Shown: one piece after another, positions 8,576 to 16,770 of the stretch
Layout of the letters: each line of letters begins with the position of its first letter
Position numbering within the stretch: the stretch's first letter is position 1
Assembly (NCBI GenBank): GCA_052144935.1
Contig: JBKQPR010000254.1
Span: 3,074 to 67,073 of the forward strand
Reading direction: 5' to 3'
DNA: 64,000 bases
Source: JOPF133 sp052144935
GTDB lineage: Bacteria; Acidobacteriota; Terriglobia; Bryobacterales; Bryobacteraceae
The notes under the pieces: model-generated
The model's input: the letters and a program-made list of their open reading frames with translations, nothing else
Databases searched by the model: none
Told to the model about the DNA's origin: nothing
Made by a program: the position numbers and the translations under genes

Positions 8576-10231
8576 TCAGCTCGCAAACTTCATGAGAGCC
8601 AGAAACATGCCCCCGAACACCAGCAGGCCGAGACCCACGGCCAGCAGAATCTGGTCGGTGGTGAGACCTTGCGGCTGCCTCTTGGGCGCCGGCGCCGGCA
8701 CGGCGTGCAACGCCGGCAGGGCCGCCTCGGCGGCCGCCCGCGCCGCGGGGTCGTAGACTTCGTCGGGGATCAGAACGTCCATGGGCGCCATTTTCACGCT
8801 CCGGTCGATGTAGCCGAAGGTCTGGTCGGCGGTGTTCACCTGGCGCATCTTCCCCGCATCGTCGAAGGCCACCAGCAGGGCCCCCGGTTTGACCCGCGCC
8901 AGCACCGGCGACTGGGGGCTGGGAGTCTCGTAAACCGCCACCGGTCCGGTCGCCATCAACCGGTAGACCCGGCCCATCGGATTGCCCCGGTTGAAGGAAG
9001 CCAACTCGTCTTGTGCGCCCCCCGTCATCATGGGGCTCAATTTCACCGCCGGGTGCTCGCGGGAATAGCGGCGGCCGGCCTCGATGGCCTCCTTCAGCTT
9101 CTCCACGGAGGCCGGATCCTGCCCCGCCGCCAGCATTTGAATCCGTTCCGCCACCAGCGGATGGGTGGCCATCCGGTTCCCGCCGAGCCATCCGCCTGCG
9201 GCCGCCGGGTTGGCAAAGTAGAAATGCGCGAAGGCCGGGTTCGACCCCGCCATTACCGACCCCGACCCGCCGATCTTGGCCAGCGCGCGCAGCAGGCTCT
9301 GCGTCGATCCCGTCAGCCGGACCGCGTCGGCATCCGTCTGAAACTCGCGTCCGCGCGACACTGCTGCCCGGATGACCGCCGCCACCACGGGCGCCACGAA
9401 CAGAATATAGACACCCACCGGAGAGAGCGCCAGTCGCCAGGGGCTGCGCCGCCGGCTGACATGCAGTTGCTTTCCGGCCCGTAGCTCGCGCTGGAAGAGC
9501 AGATATGGAATCCGCAGGAACAGCGCGATTGCCGCCACCACGGCGTTTAGTTGCACATCGTGGTTGCCGATATGCGATAGCTCGTGCGCCAGCACGGCTT
9601 CGAGTTCTCTCCGGTCGAGCAGCTTGAGCGCGCCGCGGGTCACTGCCACCACGGACTGTTGTGGGCCGATGCCCGCCGCAAACGCGTTCGGCACGCTGGA
9701 TTCGATCACGAAGAGCTTGGGCACAGGCATGCCGGCCGAGAGCGCCAGGTTTTCCAGCGACTCCCTGGCTTCCTTCTCGCCCGCGCCGGACGGGGACGCC
9801 CCCGCCTCCACCAGCAGCTTGGCCGTGGGCGAGGCGGCGATCGACCAGAACAGCAACCCGAGCGCGCCCATCTGCACCGCCGCGAACAGCGTGACCAACT
9901 CGGCCAGGAGATCGCCATTGCCCGCCTCGTCCCGCTCCAGGGACGCGCGTTTTCGTTCGATGACCTTTTCCCAAGCCTGGCGCGTCTCGGCGTCCATGGT
10001 GGAGGATGCAGAGCGCAGATGGTCCTCCGCCTGCCGGATGTCCGTGCGGCTGTTGCGAGCCTGCGGCCTGGCCCGCACGACGATCGTGTTGGCGATTCCG
10101 TAACTCACGCCCACCACAAATGGCAGCAGAGCCAGGATCGTCAGCCCCACAAGAAGCCACGTTTTGAAGCGGTTATGCGCCACGCGCGCAAACACCAGCC
10201 CCCGTAGCCCGGCGGAAATCGCGGTTGCCAT
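8576..10231 (-). CDS. M48-family zinc metalloprotease (HtpX-like) with C-terminal membrane anchor
   Basis: Membrane protease of 551 residues. There are two N-terminal transmembrane segments (about 25-47 and 110-132). The zinc motif HELSH is near residue 217 inside VLAHELSHIGNHD, and the downstream Glu ligand lies in GREFQTDADAV. A further hydrophobic hairpin follows the HExxH, as in HtpX. Unlike HtpX (about 290 residues), it has an extra C-terminal region with an SH3-like stretch (VYETPSPQSPVLARVKPG, TFGYIDRS) and a final transmembrane helix. Likely role is quality control of membrane proteins. It is convergent with the lipoprotein gene, with only 10 bases between stops. Confidence 0.88.
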   Translation of the reverse strand: MATAISAGLRGLVFARVAHNRFKTWLLVGLTILALLPFVVGVSYGIANTIVVRARPQARNSRTDIRQAEDHLRSASSTMDAETRQAWEKVIERKRASLERDEAGNGDLLAELVTLFAAVQMGALGLLFWSIAASPTAKLLVEAGASPSGAGEKEARESLENLALSAGMPVPKLFVIESSVPNAFAAGIGPQQSVVAVTRGALKLLDRRELEAVLAHELSHIGNHDVQLNAVVAAIALFLRIPYLLFQRELRAGKQLHVSRRRSPWRLALSPVGVYILFVAPVVAAVIRAAVSRGREFQTDADAVRLTGSTQSLLRALAKIGGSGSVMAGSNPAFAHFYFANPAAAGGWLGGNRMATHPLVAERIQMLAAGQDPASVEKLKEAIEAGRRYSREHPAVKLSPMMTGGAQDELASFNRGNPMGRVYRLMATGPVAVYETPSPQSPVLARVKPGALLVAFDDAGKMRQVNTADQTFGYIDRSVKMAPMDVLIPDEVYDPAARAAAEAALPALHAVPAPAPKRQPQGLTTDQILLAVGLGLLVFGGMFLALMKFAS

Positions 10232-10354
10232 TCTAAACCTTCACCAATGGCTAATATCTTGCGACGCCGATAACCTCAGTTTCACTACTCATTTTGGTTA
10301 GTGTGTGCCTGATGACCCGGCAGGGCCAGACTGGCTTGGGTGGACGAGATGCTC

Positions 10355-10464
10355 TTCACCGCGGAGACGCGGAGGACACGGAGGAAGCGCGGAGAAAACA
10401 ATTCTCGATTCTCTTGTTGCGTTTCTCTGCGCTTGCTCAGTGTTCTCCGCGTCTCCGCGGTGAA
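10355..10464. repeat. 110-base inverted repeat (GCGGAGACGCGGAG family)
   Basis: Two imperfectly paired arms of about 43 bases: left from 10355 (TTCACCGCGGAGACGCGG) and right ending at 10464 (CGTCTCCGCGGTGAA). They flank an AT-richer centre with AATTCTCGATTCTC. The element resembles widespread bacterial palindromic repeats whose translation reads AETRRTRR. An ABC-transporter frame stays open across it, giving a false N-terminal extension. Confidence 0.85.
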
Positions 10465-10516
10465 AGCGCACCCGGCCCCGGAGTCTCCCGCCCCACTCCA
10501 CGATAGACTGGAGCTA

Positions 10517-12361
10517 GTGGAAGAAGAGGTCCTCGGCAAAGCGTACGATTCCCGCCTGATGCGCCGGCTGCTGGTCTACATGCGCCCTTACCGGCGCCTG
10601 GTGGGCGTTTCGGTAGCCTTCCTGCTGGTGCAATCGGCTCTCCAGGTCCTCGGGCCGCTGCTCACCAAGACCGCGGTCGATCGTTACCTCCAGCCCAACC
10701 CCCATCGCGTACAGACCTTCCTCGATCCCCTTCTGCCCGCCGACCCCTGGAGCGGCCTCACCCGCATCGGCCTGCTCTACTTCGCCGTCCTCGGCGGCGC
10801 GTTCCTCACCGAGTTTGCGCAGACCTACCTCATGCAGTATACCGGCCAGCTTGCCATGTTCGACTTGCGCAAGCAGCTCATGGAACATCTCCAGCGCCTC
10901 GATCTGGCCTTCTACGACCGCAACCCGGTGGGCCGCATGGTCACGCGCGTCACCACCGACGTGGACGTGCTCAACGACCTCTTTGCGTCCGGCCTGGTCA
11001 CGATTTTGGGCGACGTGCTGGTGCTCTCCTTCATCGTGGCCGTGATGTTCCAGCTCAGCCCGCCGCTCACCGCGGTCATGCTGGCCGCCATGCCGCTGGT
11101 CATTCTGGCCACCGCGATCTTCCGCCGCAGCGTGGCCCAAAGTTACCGCCGGATCCGCGTGGCCATCGCGCGGATCAACTCCTATCTGCAGGAGCACATC
11201 ACCGGCATGACGGTGCTGCAGCTTTTCAATCGCGAGCGCCGCAGCTCCCAGGAATTCGAGGCGGTGAACCGCGAACACATGGACGCTTACAAGAACGCCA
11301 TCACGGCTTACGGCTGGTTCTATCCGGTAGTGGAGTTCATCTCCATGCTGGCGCTGGCCTCCATCCTCACCTATGGCGGTTTCCGCGTGCGCGGCGGCGC
11401 TCTCACGCTGGGCGTGGTGGTGGCCTTTCTGCAATACGGGCTGCGGTTCTTCCGGCCAATTCAGGATTTGAGCGAGAAGTACAACATCCTGCAGGCCGCC
11501 ATGGCGTCCTCGGAGCGCATTTTCAAGCTGCTCGACACGCCGGCCGGCATCCTGGCGCCCGAAGCCCCGCGCGGCCCGCCGGCCTCCATCGCCGCCATCG
11601 AGTTCGACCACGTGTGGTTCGCCTACAAGGACGAAGACTGGGTATTGCGCGACGTGAGCTTCATGATCGTGCCGGGCGAAACCATCGCCGTGGTGGGCCA
11701 CACCGGGGCAGGGAAGACCACCCTCATCAGCCTGCTGCTGCGCTTCTACGACGTGCAGAAAGGGGCCATCCGCATGGGTGGCATCGACATCCGCGAATTC
11801 GACCCGCTGGAGCTGCGCCGCCAATTCGGCGTGGTGCTGCAGGACCCCTACCTGTTCACCGGCACGCTCGAAGAGAACATCCGCCTGGGGACCGAAACGA
11901 TTCACGCCGAAGAAGTGCAGGCGGCTGCCGAACAGGTGAATCTCGCGGAGTTCATCCGCAGCCTGCCGGAGGGCTTCTCGCATCCCATCCGCGAGCGCGG
12001 CAGCGGCCTCTCCACCGGACAGAAGCAGTTGATCGGCTTCGCCCGCGCGCTGGCCCACAACCCGCGTTACCTGATCCTCGACGAAGCCACTTCCAGCGTC
12101 GACACGGAAACCGAATTCCGCGTGCGCGAAGCCCTCCGCCGCGTGGTGGAGGGCCGCACCTCGATCGTGATCGCGCACCGCCTCTCGACGATCCAGAGCG
12201 CCACCCGGATCCTGGTGATGCACAAGGGCCGCTTGCGCGAATCGGGCGCCCATCAGGAGTTGCTGGCCGAGCGCGGCATCTATTGGAAGCTCTACCAGTT
12301 GCAATACAAGGATCAGGACGTGGGCGCGGGGGTTAAAGCCGTCCGCGCGCGGCTCCGGTGA
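10517..12361 (+). CDS. MsbA-like ABC exporter (fused transmembrane and ATPase domains)
   Basis: Half-size ABC exporter of 614 residues from the GTG at 10517, which follows GGAG by four bases. The frame is open upstream to an ATG at 10340, but those 59 residues are translated from the inverted repeat at 10355-10464, so I reject that start. Six transmembrane segments fill the first 320 residues. The nucleotide-binding domain has Walker A GHTGAGKTT, Q-loop VVLQDPYLF, signature LSTGQKQL (Thr in place of the second Ser/Gly of LSGGQ), Walker B YLILDEATSSVD and H-loop IAHRLST. It works as a homodimer exporting lipid or drug. Lipid A-type substrate is possible but not shown. Confidence 0.9.
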   Translation: MEEEVLGKAYDSRLMRRLLVYMRPYRRLVGVSVAFLLVQSALQVLGPLLTKTAVDRYLQPNPHRVQTFLDPLLPADPWSGLTRIGLLYFAVLGGAFLTEFAQTYLMQYTGQLAMFDLRKQLMEHLQRLDLAFYDRNPVGRMVTRVTTDVDVLNDLFASGLVTILGDVLVLSFIVAVMFQLSPPLTAVMLAAMPLVILATAIFRRSVAQSYRRIRVAIARINSYLQEHITGMTVLQLFNRERRSSQEFEAVNREHMDAYKNAITAYGWFYPVVEFISMLALASILTYGGFRVRGGALTLGVVVAFLQYGLRFFRPIQDLSEKYNILQAAMASSERIFKLLDTPAGILAPEAPRGPPASIAAIEFDHVWFAYKDEDWVLRDVSFMIVPGETIAVVGHTGAGKTTLISLLLRFYDVQKGAIRMGGIDIREFDPLELRRQFGVVLQDPYLFTGTLEENIRLGTETIHAEEVQAAAEQVNLAEFIRSLPEGFSHPIRERGSGLSTGQKQLIGFARALAHNPRYLILDEATSSVDTETEFRVREALRRVVEGRTSIVIAHRLSTIQSATRILVMHKGRLRESGAHQELLAERGIYWKLYQLQYKDQDVGAGVKAVRARLR

Positions 12362-12581
12362 CCGGGCGCGACGCAGGTGTTGGAACTGGCTGCCCGATCT
12401 CCCTCGCGGGATCGGCGGGTCTCCCCAGCGGGCCGGCCAAACGTCCATAGGGTGCGCGAGGTGTCAGTTGCGCTACTCGACGTTCTTGAGGGTCCCGGAG
12501 TTTGGCTGTTGGCTTTATGGCCCACACTACGTCTTCGACCGCGTGATTCCGTTCCTTTGCCGAAGACCACTCCGACGGTCG

Positions 12582-12624
12582 TGGCTCCGTTCCGAGCCGC
12601 GACCGTGAGGGAGCGGTCCGCGGC
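12582..12624. repeat. Dispersed palindromic repeat, family A copy 2
   Basis: GGCTCCGTTCCGAGCC forms a short hairpin and is followed by GCGACCGTGAGGGAGCGG, matching parts of the copies near 2490, 41990 and 54020. It lies in the 290-base gap after the ABC exporter, which otherwise shows no gene. Confidence 0.65.
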
Positions 12625-12652
12625 AAGAGTACGACACCTCGCGCTCTGAGAC

Positions 12653-13213
12653 CTACTCTAGTCGCGGCAGGTGCTTGGGTTGCACAAGGAGGCGAATGGA
12701 TCGGGCCTGGCCGGGGGTTCTTTCGATGAGGCCGTTGCGCTCCAGGGTCTTGATCATTTCGTGAATCGATGGCGGGGAAACCCGGAAGTACCGCTCCAGG
12801 TCCAACTCCGCGGGAGACCTGCCGTGGATCTTGGTGTAGTTGTAAATGAAGGCCAGATATTGGCCCTGTTTGGCGGTGAATGACGGCGCCGTTGACGGAT
12901 CGAGTTTCGGCGCCGGATCTATGCTCACCTCGAAGGCGTCGTCGCCAAAACTATCGAAGACGCGGACTTTGATAATGTAGACCTGTCCGCCGATAACGGT
13001 GCGAACGGGCTTCTTGGCGGCGGCGTACAGGTTCCCGCGCAACTCTTTCGCATCGGCGCTAGAGCTTGCGAAGTTCGCGACGGAGAAGCCTGCGCCGCCT
13101 TTATTAACGAATACCCATTCGCGGTTGTCTTTGCGCTCCACCTCAATCGATTGAGAGCCGAGTGACAGCGCGTGACCGCATAGTCCTTCGAGCAACGTTG
13201 CCGGTCTGCCCAT
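12653..13213 (-). CDS. Winged-helix (LexA/MarR-like) DNA-binding protein of unknown role
   Basis: A 186-residue protein in two parts. The N-terminal 110 residues are uncharacterised, with alternating beta and helix (SIEVERKDNREWVFVNKG; VRTVIGGQVYIIKVRVFD). The C-terminal part from about residue 115 is a winged helix like the LexA N-terminal domain: KQGQYLAFIYNYTKIHGRSP, DLERYFRVSPPSIHEMIKTL and ERNGLIERTPGQARSIRLL. Placing the DNA-binding domain at the C-terminus is uncommon. Stand-alone gene on the minus strand. Likely a small transcriptional regulator; target unknown. Confidence 0.65.
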   Translation of the reverse strand: MGRPATLLEGLCGHALSLGSQSIEVERKDNREWVFVNKGGAGFSVANFASSSADAKELRGNLYAAAKKPVRTVIGGQVYIIKVRVFDSFGDDAFEVSIDPAPKLDPSTAPSFTAKQGQYLAFIYNYTKIHGRSPAELDLERYFRVSPPSIHEMIKTLERNGLIERTPGQARSIRLLVQPKHLPRLE

Positions 13214-13506
13214 GTCTTTAAAACTAGCAAAAAGCCGAAGCCATGCGCAGCGGGCTGTCTTCGCCGCTTCCGCGCCTCGCTGGACGCCTGGCAGAGTTAA
13301 ACACAGCGCCGGAAATCGTTGCGCGCCCTCTCCGCACCGGCGCGGGTCGCAGGCCCATTCGCGCCCTCCCTGGTCACGCCCGCGTGCTTGGCACGGTTAT
13401 TCCAGAGGCTCCCCTCGAACGGGATCGCACTACTCGGCCCTCGATGAATCCACCGGCCGCTGCCGGAGCGGCGCCTGAGTGAAGCATATATCCGCTTTCG
13501 TGCCGC

Positions 13507-13863
13507 TCACCGCTCGCTTTCCCGAAGCTGTTTCAGAGCCGCTTCGACGGCGGCTTTGAGCGGCGGCAGATCGTCCTCAATCGTCAGCCACACGCGAACG
13601 ATGTCGATTCTGTCGTATTCGTGCCGCAGGAGGTTTCCCATGGCGCGCAATTGGGGCCAGGGAATGGCTGGGCAGAGTTCCTCGGCCACGGCGCCGAGTT
13701 TCTTGGCCGCCTCGCTGATCCGTTCCAGGCAACGCTCCGCGGCATTGCTCGTCCTCAGGTCTTCCGTGAAAGCCGTCGAATCCATGCCCGCGGTGAATTC
13801 TTCGATCAGGAGGATGTTTTCCAGGATGTCTTCGAAGCGCCGAATGGGGTCTTTAGAAGGCAC
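13507..13863 (-). CDS. hepT: HepT-like HEPN-domain toxin (DUF86 family)
   Basis: All-helical HEPN protein of 118 residues, the putative RNase toxin of a HepT/MntA module. The conserved C-terminal region reads RAMGNLLRHEYDRID. The His-x-Tyr of the family's Rx4HxY motif is present, but Gly occupies the arginine position four residues before it; an Arg directly precedes the His instead. MntA-type antitoxins AMPylate the Tyr of this motif. The gene overlaps its partner by 11 bases and is translated second, the usual antitoxin-first order. Confidence 0.85.
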   Translation of the reverse strand: MPSKDPIRRFEDILENILLIEEFTAGMDSTAFTEDLRTSNAAERCLERISEAAKKLGAVAEELCPAIPWPQLRAMGNLLRHEYDRIDIVRVWLTIEDDLPPLKAAVEAALKQLRESER

Positions 13864-14149
13864 GCACGGCCTCGGCCTCTACGCTTCTTCGAACACGCGG
13901 CTTGAGCGTTCCCTCCTCGATCAGATCCACGGACTGCCCGAGCAACTCGGAGAGATGAATCTCGATGCCGGCCATATCCAGAAGCGATATGCGACGGGTT
14001 TCATCGAAAGCGGCCAGCAGGTCAATATCGGAATCCTGGCGACGATCGCCGCGCGCCGTGGAGCCGAACAGCGACAGGCGCACAACGCCGGCTGCTTTTA
14101 GGGCGGGCTCGTGGGCGCGCAATGTGGCTATGACCTGCTCGCGGTTCAT
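13853..14149 (-). CDS. mntA: MntA-like minimal nucleotidyltransferase antitoxin
   Basis: A 98-residue MNT-fold nucleotidyltransferase. The catalytic core reads GSTARGDRRQDSDIDLL, i.e. GS followed by DxD at the usual spacing, with a third acidic residue in QSVDLIEEG. It is expected to neutralise the neighbouring HEPN protein by AMPylating its active-site Tyr. The genes overlap by 11 bases. Ribosome site and promoter are not obvious. The pair sits alone between two metabolic regions, typical of a mobile addiction or defence module. Confidence 0.9.
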   Translation of the reverse strand: MNREQVIATLRAHEPALKAAGVVRLSLFGSTARGDRRQDSDIDLLAAFDETRRISLLDMAGIEIHLSELLGQSVDLIEEGTLKPRVRRSVEAEAVRAF

Positions 14150-14261
14150 AAGTCCATTCTTGCCCGATGCTTCCGTCCGGTCAAGGCCGAGATGACAAGA
14201 AATGGTCTACGAGACCGGGAGCAGGCCGTGGGTGGAAGACCCCGAGTGGCGAAAGGCGCCA

Positions 14262-15551
14262 TCACCGACGCCACATCCGGTACGCCACCACTCCGGCGCC
14301 GACGATGACAAACGCCATCAGCGAGGGCCGCGTCTGCGTCACCAGCGCGTCCGCCATGAACCACACCGACACCGCCACGAACAGCCACAGCGTGTAAGGG
14401 TAGCCCCACATCCGGTACGGCCGCGGCGCGTCCGGCAGCTTGCGCCGCAGGACGAACACGGCCGCGACACTCATGGTATAGAAGATCCAGGCGGCCAGGA
14501 TCGAGTAGGAATAAAGCGTCTCGTACGACCCGGTGAGGACTAGAATCGCGGTCCAGATTCCGCTGCATACGATGGCAAAGCCGGGAGTCTGAAACCGGGG
14601 ATGCACTTCGCCGAAGCGGGCGAAGAACAGCCGGTCGCGGGCCTGCGCAAACGGGATGCGGGCGCCGGTCAGAATGCAACCGTTCACGGCGCCGATGATG
14701 GAAAGCAGCACGGTCAGCGAAACCAAGGTCCCACCGATCGGGCCCATGGTGCGCGTGGCCAGATCGGCGCCCACGCGGTCGGTAGCGGCGATCTGGGCGA
14801 CGGTCATTACTTTCAGGTAGGCGATGTTGGCGGATACATACAGGACCGCTACGGCGGCCATGCCGAGCACCAGCGAGCGCAGCAGGTTTTTCTGCGGGTC
14901 CCGCACCTCGCCGGCCACGAAGCTCACATAACTCCAGCCGTTGTAGGCCATCAGGCAGGCCGCCATGGCGACTCCGAAATGCATCGCGGAGAGCGGAGGG
15001 GCGGCGGCCGGCGCAGCCGCGTGCGGGCTGAGGAGTCCAGCCCCGATCAGCACCGCGAGGCCCGTGATCTTCAACCCGGTGAAAGTGCGCTGTACCCACG
15101 CGCCTTCCTGCACACCCACATAATTAACCGCCGACAGCACCGCGATCAGGGCAATCGACAGCGCCTTGGCCGCCGCGGCAGTCAGTGGGAGGAAGTAGCC
15201 CGCATAGATCGAGAACGTGACCGCCAGCCACGCGCTGCCGCCCGCCAGGACCGCCAGCATGAACGTCCAGCCGCACACGAACGCGCAGAGCGGCCCGTAG
15301 GCTTCGCGGAGGTAGACGTATTGGCCGCCGGTGGCCGGGAGCATGGCGCCCAATTCGGCGTAGGCCAGCGCGCCGAAAAAGGACAGGACGCCCGCAACCA
15401 CCCACACCGCCAGGATGGCGGAGCCCGAGGGCAGGCTCCGCGCGATCAGGTTCGGCAGCACGAAAATGCCCGAGCCGATCACGATCCCTATGACAATCGC
15501 CGTCGCGTCGAGCATCCCGAGCCTGCGGGGCAGATCCTGCGCGGCTTTCAT
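14262..15551 (-). CDS. APC-family amino acid/amine permease
   Basis: Inner-membrane transporter of about 429 residues with 12 predicted helices. The conserved start of helix 1 is IVIGSGIFVLPN, and the TM6/TM7 region includes AACLMAYNGWSYVSFVAGEV. I chose ATG 15551 (MKAAQDLPRRLGMLDA), which fits the family N-terminus. An upstream in-frame ATG at 15614 overlaps the racemase stop as ATGA, but its extra 21 residues are read through a dispersed repeat (15571-15597). It follows the enolase-superfamily gene on the same strand and probably imports that enzyme's substrate or a related acid. Confidence 0.88.
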   Translation of the reverse strand: MKAAQDLPRRLGMLDATAIVIGIVIGSGIFVLPNLIARSLPSGSAILAVWVVAGVLSFFGALAYAELGAMLPATGGQYVYLREAYGPLCAFVCGWTFMLAVLAGGSAWLAVTFSIYAGYFLPLTAAAAKALSIALIAVLSAVNYVGVQEGAWVQRTFTGLKITGLAVLIGAGLLSPHAAAPAAAPPLSAMHFGVAMAACLMAYNGWSYVSFVAGEVRDPQKNLLRSLVLGMAAVAVLYVSANIAYLKVMTVAQIAATDRVGADLATRTMGPIGGTLVSLTVLLSIIGAVNGCILTGARIPFAQARDRLFFARFGEVHPRFQTPGFAIVCSGIWTAILVLTGSYETLYSYSILAAWIFYTMSVAAVFVLRRKLPDAPRPYRMWGYPYTLWLFVAVSVWFMADALVTQTRPSLMAFVIVGAGVVAYRMWRR

Positions 15552-15570
15552 CGCAAGCTGTGAAGGAGTG

Positions 15571-15597
15571 GTTGGCAGGCGAAAGCGCTTGCCCCAC
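15571..15597. repeat. Dispersed palindromic repeat, family B, degenerate copy
   Basis: Imperfect version (GGCAGGCGA...CGCTTGCCCCAC) of the palindrome found perfectly at 37570-37596 and nearly so at 57207-57233. It lies between the racemase stop and the probable permease start. Confidence 0.6.
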
Positions 15598-15610
15598 AGC
15601 GCTGCGGGCT

Positions 15611-16738
15611 TCATCGGAAGCGCTCGCCGGTGTGTTTCTCCACCGCGTCCATATTGAGCGCGATGCCCAATCCGGGACTGTCGGGCACCGCCAGCATTCC
15701 GTCGGCATCCAGCTTCCAGCGGGTCTCCACCAGGTCGTCGATGAACGGAGATCCGGTGAGGTATTCGACCAGGCCGGTATTCCGCGCGGCGGACGCAAGC
15801 TGCAGGTCGGCAGCCAGGCCGAGCGCCGTGTTCCACCCGTGCGGGATGAAGCGGACGCCGTTCTCCTCCGCCATCCACGCGATGCGCCGCTCCTCGCTGA
15901 TGCCGCCGACCTTGGTCACGTCGGGCTGCACGATGTCGAGCGCCCGCCGCTCGAGCCACGGAGTGAACGACTGCCTGCGGGTCAGCACTTCGCCGCCGGC
16001 GATCGGCACGGGCGAGTGCGTGCGCAGAAGCGCGTAATCGTGCAGGTTGTCGGGCGGAAGCGGCTCCTCGAACCAATGCACGCCGTAATCGGCGAGCATG
16101 CGGGCGGTTCGGGCGGCCCACTTATAGTCCTGCGGCCAGAAGGCATCGCTGGCGCCCGCATCCACCATCAGCAGCGAGTCCGGCGAGACTGCCTCGCGGG
16201 CCGCGCGGACGATGGCCTCGTCCAGGGCCGGGCTGGTCCGGCCGAACGGTCCCCAGCCGATCTTGAAAGCCCGAAAGCCCTGTGCCTGCACCTCGGCAAG
16301 TTGCTCCGCCAGCGCGCGCGGCTCGCGCATGAGGAGCGACGCATACGGCAGCACGCGATCGCGGTATCGCCCGCCCAAGAGGCGCCCCACCGGCTGTCCG
16401 GTGACCTTGCCGAGGATGTCCCACATGGCGATATCGATGCCGCTGATCGCGTGGGTGACCGATCCGCCGCGCCCCATCCAGAATGTGTGCGCATGCAGTT
16501 TCTCGCTGACGCGTTCCGGCTCCAGTGGATTTTCGCCCAGGTACAGCGGCGCCAGCAAGTGCAGAGCGCCCCGCACCAATTCATCGTTGGTGAATGCCGA
16601 ACCCCACCCGGTGACGCCTTCGTCGGTGAAAACGGCCATCAGGGTATGGACGCAGTCGTCCGGCCGGATCTCGTTCGCCCACCCGCCCTCCGGCGTGCCG
16701 TGGCGCAAACCCGCCGGGCGGATTTCCGTAATTCGCAA
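15611..16738 (-). CDS. Mandelate racemase/muconate lactonizing enzyme-family protein
   Basis: Cytoplasmic enolase-superfamily enzyme of 375 residues, probably a sugar-acid dehydratase. An N-terminal capping domain is followed by the barrel. Magnesium ligands are visible as Asp in LLMVDAGAS, Glu in WFEEPLPP and Glu in IAGGEVLT. A general-base His appears in IPHGWNTALG. The usual KxK on strand 2 reads FKIGWG, so only the first Lys is kept. The start codon is TTG at 16738 with no ATG close by in frame. It is followed by an APC permease, forming a two-gene uptake/catabolic unit. Confidence 0.87.
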   Translation of the reverse strand: MRITEIRPAGLRHGTPEGGWANEIRPDDCVHTLMAVFTDEGVTGWGSAFTNDELVRGALHLLAPLYLGENPLEPERVSEKLHAHTFWMGRGGSVTHAISGIDIAMWDILGKVTGQPVGRLLGGRYRDRVLPYASLLMREPRALAEQLAEVQAQGFRAFKIGWGPFGRTSPALDEAIVRAAREAVSPDSLLMVDAGASDAFWPQDYKWAARTARMLADYGVHWFEEPLPPDNLHDYALLRTHSPVPIAGGEVLTRRQSFTPWLERRALDIVQPDVTKVGGISEERRIAWMAEENGVRFIPHGWNTALGLAADLQLASAARNTGLVEYLTGSPFIDDLVETRWKLDADGMLAVPDSPGLGIALNMDAVEKHTGERFR

Positions 16739-16757
16739 TGCGTGGCCCCCAGGAGAG

Positions 16758-16763
16758 TATAAT
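16758..16763 (+). promoter_or_regulatory. Perfect TATAAT -10 box just before the PIG-L gene
   Basis: TATAAT ends 7 bases before the ATG at 16771, so transcription would begin at or next to the start codon, implying a leaderless mRNA. The -35 region at 17-base spacing (GCAATG) is poor. It lies in the 33-base gap between divergent start codons. Confidence 0.4.
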
Positions 16764-16770
16764 CGGGCCC

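Noticed and set aside
10514..12448. 644-codon minus-strand frame opposite the ABC exporter
   Set aside because: Composition (His, Gln, Glu, Arg rich) is the mirror of a GC3-rich gene; the plus-strand ABC motifs are unambiguous.
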